From SHZI01 sp041396045 (GTDB lineage: Bacteria > Pseudomonadota > Gammaproteobacteria > Steroidobacterales > GCA-2729495), in assembly GCA_041396045.1 (NCBI GenBank), contig JAWKZI010000001.1:248001-312000 (forward strand): a stretch of DNA of 64,000 nucleotides, read 5' to 3'. A program made the position numbers and the translations under genes. Under the pieces are notes generated by a model, which was given only the letters and a program-made list of their open reading frames with translations, was not told where the DNA came from and made no database searches. Shown one piece after another: positions 62,413 to 64,000 of the stretch. Every line of letters starts with the position of its first letter. Within the stretch, counting starts at the first letter, position 1.

Positions 62413-64000
62413 TCAATTCCTCTTTAGCTGTCCGACAATAGCGCCAACGACCACCAGCGCCAGTACGGCACCTTGCGTGGTCAAGCCCTGGACCGTGGGG
62501 TAGATGCCGAGCACCGGCACCGAAATGAAGCGCACCAAACTGATATCCATTACCCCTGCCTCCTGCAAGGCAGCGATACCATTTCCAGCGAAAACGACGG
62601 CCATCAATGCCAACAGGCCAGCGGTGGCCGCGAAGAAGGGCCCCAGGGGCAAGCGGACACTGAACCTGAGGATGGCGCCGCCGGCGAGACCCAGCAGCAC
62701 CGCGCCTGCAGCGATTCCACCCAGCACGGCTCGTTGGCCAGTGGGGCCGGCCTGGCTGAACAATGTTTCGTAGAACAGAATGATTTCGAACAACTCACGA
62801 TAAACCGCCAGAAATGAAATACCGGCCAGCGTCCAGAGCGTGCGTTTGCCGAGGGCCGCATCGACCTGTTGGCGAATGAACTGCTGCCACCCCTGTGCAT
62901 GGGATTTGTCGTGAAGCCAGTAGCCGACATACAGGAGCATGGCCGAGGCCAGTAGTGCGGTGATGCCCTCCGTCATTTCGCGGCTGGCCCCGGATATCGT
63001 CAGCACATAGCGCGCCACCAGCCACGTGAGAATCCCCAGCGCCACCGCACCGATCCAACCCGCATGGATGTACGGCAATGCGTCACGCCGGCCGGTTTTC
63101 AGGACCAGGGCGATGATGGCCGCGAGCACCAGGATTGCCTCAAGCCCTTCCCTTAAAAGGATCAGCAAGGCGCTGATGAACGCGGTGCCGGGCGACAGCG
63201 CGCCTCCCGCCAGTTGCTTGTCAGCCTGGTCCAGGAGTGCATCAATTTCGTCGATTTTTGCGGCTACCCCGTCCGCGGGTACACCGGTGGAAATCATCGA
63301 CCTGAGTGTCAACATCTCGCGCTCGATCTGCTTGCGCAGCGGCGCATCCACATTGTCGAGCGCCGCTTCGATCAACTCGAATCCCTCGAGGTAGGCGCTG
63401 ATCGATAGCTGGCGGGCGCTGGCGGTGTCACCTTTCTGGTAGGCGTCCAGTGCAGCCTGCAAACCACTGCGGGTGCGAGACAACGGCGACGGTGCGGCGA
63501 CCCGGATGGCTTCGGGGTGGGCGATGAGAAAGGCCTGCACCTCCGCACCGTCGGTCCCAAAGCGCTGCGCCACTTCGTCAGGCGTCATGGTCACGATTGC
63601 GCGCAGGCTGGTGAACTCGTCGGTGTGCTTGCCCTGGCTCCACAATTTGCTGCCACGCGCGAGAACGGCAGGATCGCTACCCATGCCTGCGACGTAGAAA
63701 GCGAGCGCCCAGCGCTCCGCCTCCGAAAGCCTGTCGTAGGCCATCATCGGCGTGCCTGCAACCCCCAGCGTGATGGTGTTGTACAGTCCGAAGACGCTGC
63801 GGGCGCTCATTGCACTGGCATCGTGAAAATCACGCGGCGCTGGCTCCATGCCCGCTGCCTGCGGTCCATCGCCTTGCCCGGTGGCGCCGTGGCAGCTGGC
63901 GCACTGAGATGCGTAGAGTGCCCTGGCTATGCTGGTATCCGGCACCTGCTTCGGTGATTCGGCAACACCGTAGCTGACGATAACCTCACCGCGTACATCC
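62413..64000 (-). CDS. Cytochrome c - FTR1 iron permease fusion (5' end cut by window)
   Basis: The frame is open to the window edge, so the start is outside. Visible: a c-type heme domain with SQCASCHG (CxxCH) and later PMMAYDRLSEAERW (possible Met ligand), a helical linker (about 100 residues), then FTR1 permease helices with REGLE in LLREGLEAILVLAAI and RELFE in VYRELFEIILFYETL, the REXXE motifs that bind iron. Six or seven hydrophobic helices are visible. In bacterial homologues the heme domain is thought to oxidise ferrous iron for uptake. The upstream neighbour is not visible. Confidence 0.87.
   Translation of the reverse strand, partial: DVRGEVIVSYGVAESPKQVPDTSIARALYASQCASCHGATGQGDGPQAAGMEPAPRDFHDASAMSARSVFGLYNTITLGVAGTPMMAYDRLSEAERWALAFYVAGMGSDPAVLARGSKLWSQGKHTDEFTSLRAIVTMTPDEVAQRFGTDGAEVQAFLIAHPEAIRVAAPSPLSRTRSGLQAALDAYQKGDTASARQLSISAYLEGFELIEAALDNVDAPLRKQIEREMLTLRSMISTGVPADGVAAKIDEIDALLDQADKQLAGGALSPGTAFISALLILLREGLEAILVLAAIIALVLKTGRRDALPYIHAGWIGAVALGILTWLVARYVLTISGASREMTEGITALLASAMLLYVGYWLHDKSHAQGWQQFIRQQVDAALGKRTLWTLAGISFLAVYRELFEIILFYETLFSQAGPTGQRAVLGGIAAGAVLLGLAGGAILRFSVRLPLGPFFAATAGLLALMAVVFAGNGIAALQEAGVMDISLVRFISVPVLGIYPTVQGLTTQGAVLALVVVGAIVGQLKRN

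Noticed and set aside
1..64000. CRISPR arrays, tRNA, rRNA or insertion sequences
   Set aside because: No regularly spaced repeats, tRNA cloverleaf sequence, rRNA block or transposase was seen on reading the sequence; absence is by inspection, not a search.

Overview
The window is a stretch of bacterial chromosome, GC-rich by eye, densely coding, and without rRNA, tRNA, prophage, integrase or CRISPR signals that I could see. Gene content and order suggest a gammaproteobacterium, perhaps near the Xanthomonadales/Nevskiales/Steroidobacter part of the class. The supporting blocks are dprA-smg-topA-tsaC next to a LysM protein and def-fmt-rsmB-DUF4390-ntrY-ntrX, and priA-argS-SPOR. This placement is inference from synteny, not from a phylogenetic marker.

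Layout. 1-3.7 kb: the end of an MFS drug-efflux gene, xthA and an M3 oligopeptidase. 3.8-7.7 kb: glutathione reductase, shikimate dehydrogenase, a tag gene broken by a stop codon, and an HDOD protein. 7.7-11.2 kb: a large secreted subtilase. 11.3-17.2 kb: tsaC, topA, smg, dprA and a LysM protein, all leftward. 17.3-24.5 kb: one tightly packed rightward operon, def-fmt-rsmB-DUF4390-ntrY-ntrX. 24.5-30.1 kb: priA-argS-SPOR plus a PLP enzyme, leftward. 30.1-32.4 kb: a sigma factor, membrane anti-sigma candidate, small secreted protein and DUF3106 protein. 32.4-35.3 kb: the proton-translocating transhydrogenase pntA1-A2-B. 35.4-42.5 kb: a broken HNH nuclease, a vWA lipoprotein, a second sigma/anti-sigma pair, a fructosamine-kinase-like gene and acs. 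42.6-47.8 kb: small metabolic genes and a barnase/barstar-type pair. 47.8-52.3 kb: an AttEFGH-like ABC export module. 52.3-54.1 kb: rmuC and a small lipoprotein. 54.1-60.2 kb: a 2,036-residue SpvB/FG-GAP/RHS protein. 60.4-64 kb: an alpha/beta hydrolase, a J-domain/zinc-ribbon/PilZ fusion, a small unknown protein and a cytochrome c-FTR1 iron permease cut by the window edge.

Sequence quality matters here. Single-base indels, mostly in homopolymer runs, interrupt topA, dprA, priA, pntA1 (compensated), an HNH nuclease, the vWA lipoprotein, the fructosamine kinase and the AttH-like gene. Because topA and priA are normally needed for viability or healthy growth, most of these are probably sequencing or assembly errors. 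Each affected gene is annotated over its full reconstructed extent, and frame breaks are given to within a few bases.

The most interesting biology is: a PilZ domain fused to a J domain and zinc ribbon with canonical c-di-GMP motifs; an NtrX-like regulator that has lost its ATPase and sigma-54 contact motifs; an RHS/SpvB giant protein with an overlapping downstream lipoprotein gene; inverted DnaA boxes at the priA start codon beside an AT-rich stretch; and a REP-like palindromic repeat that supplies the stop codons of flanking genes.
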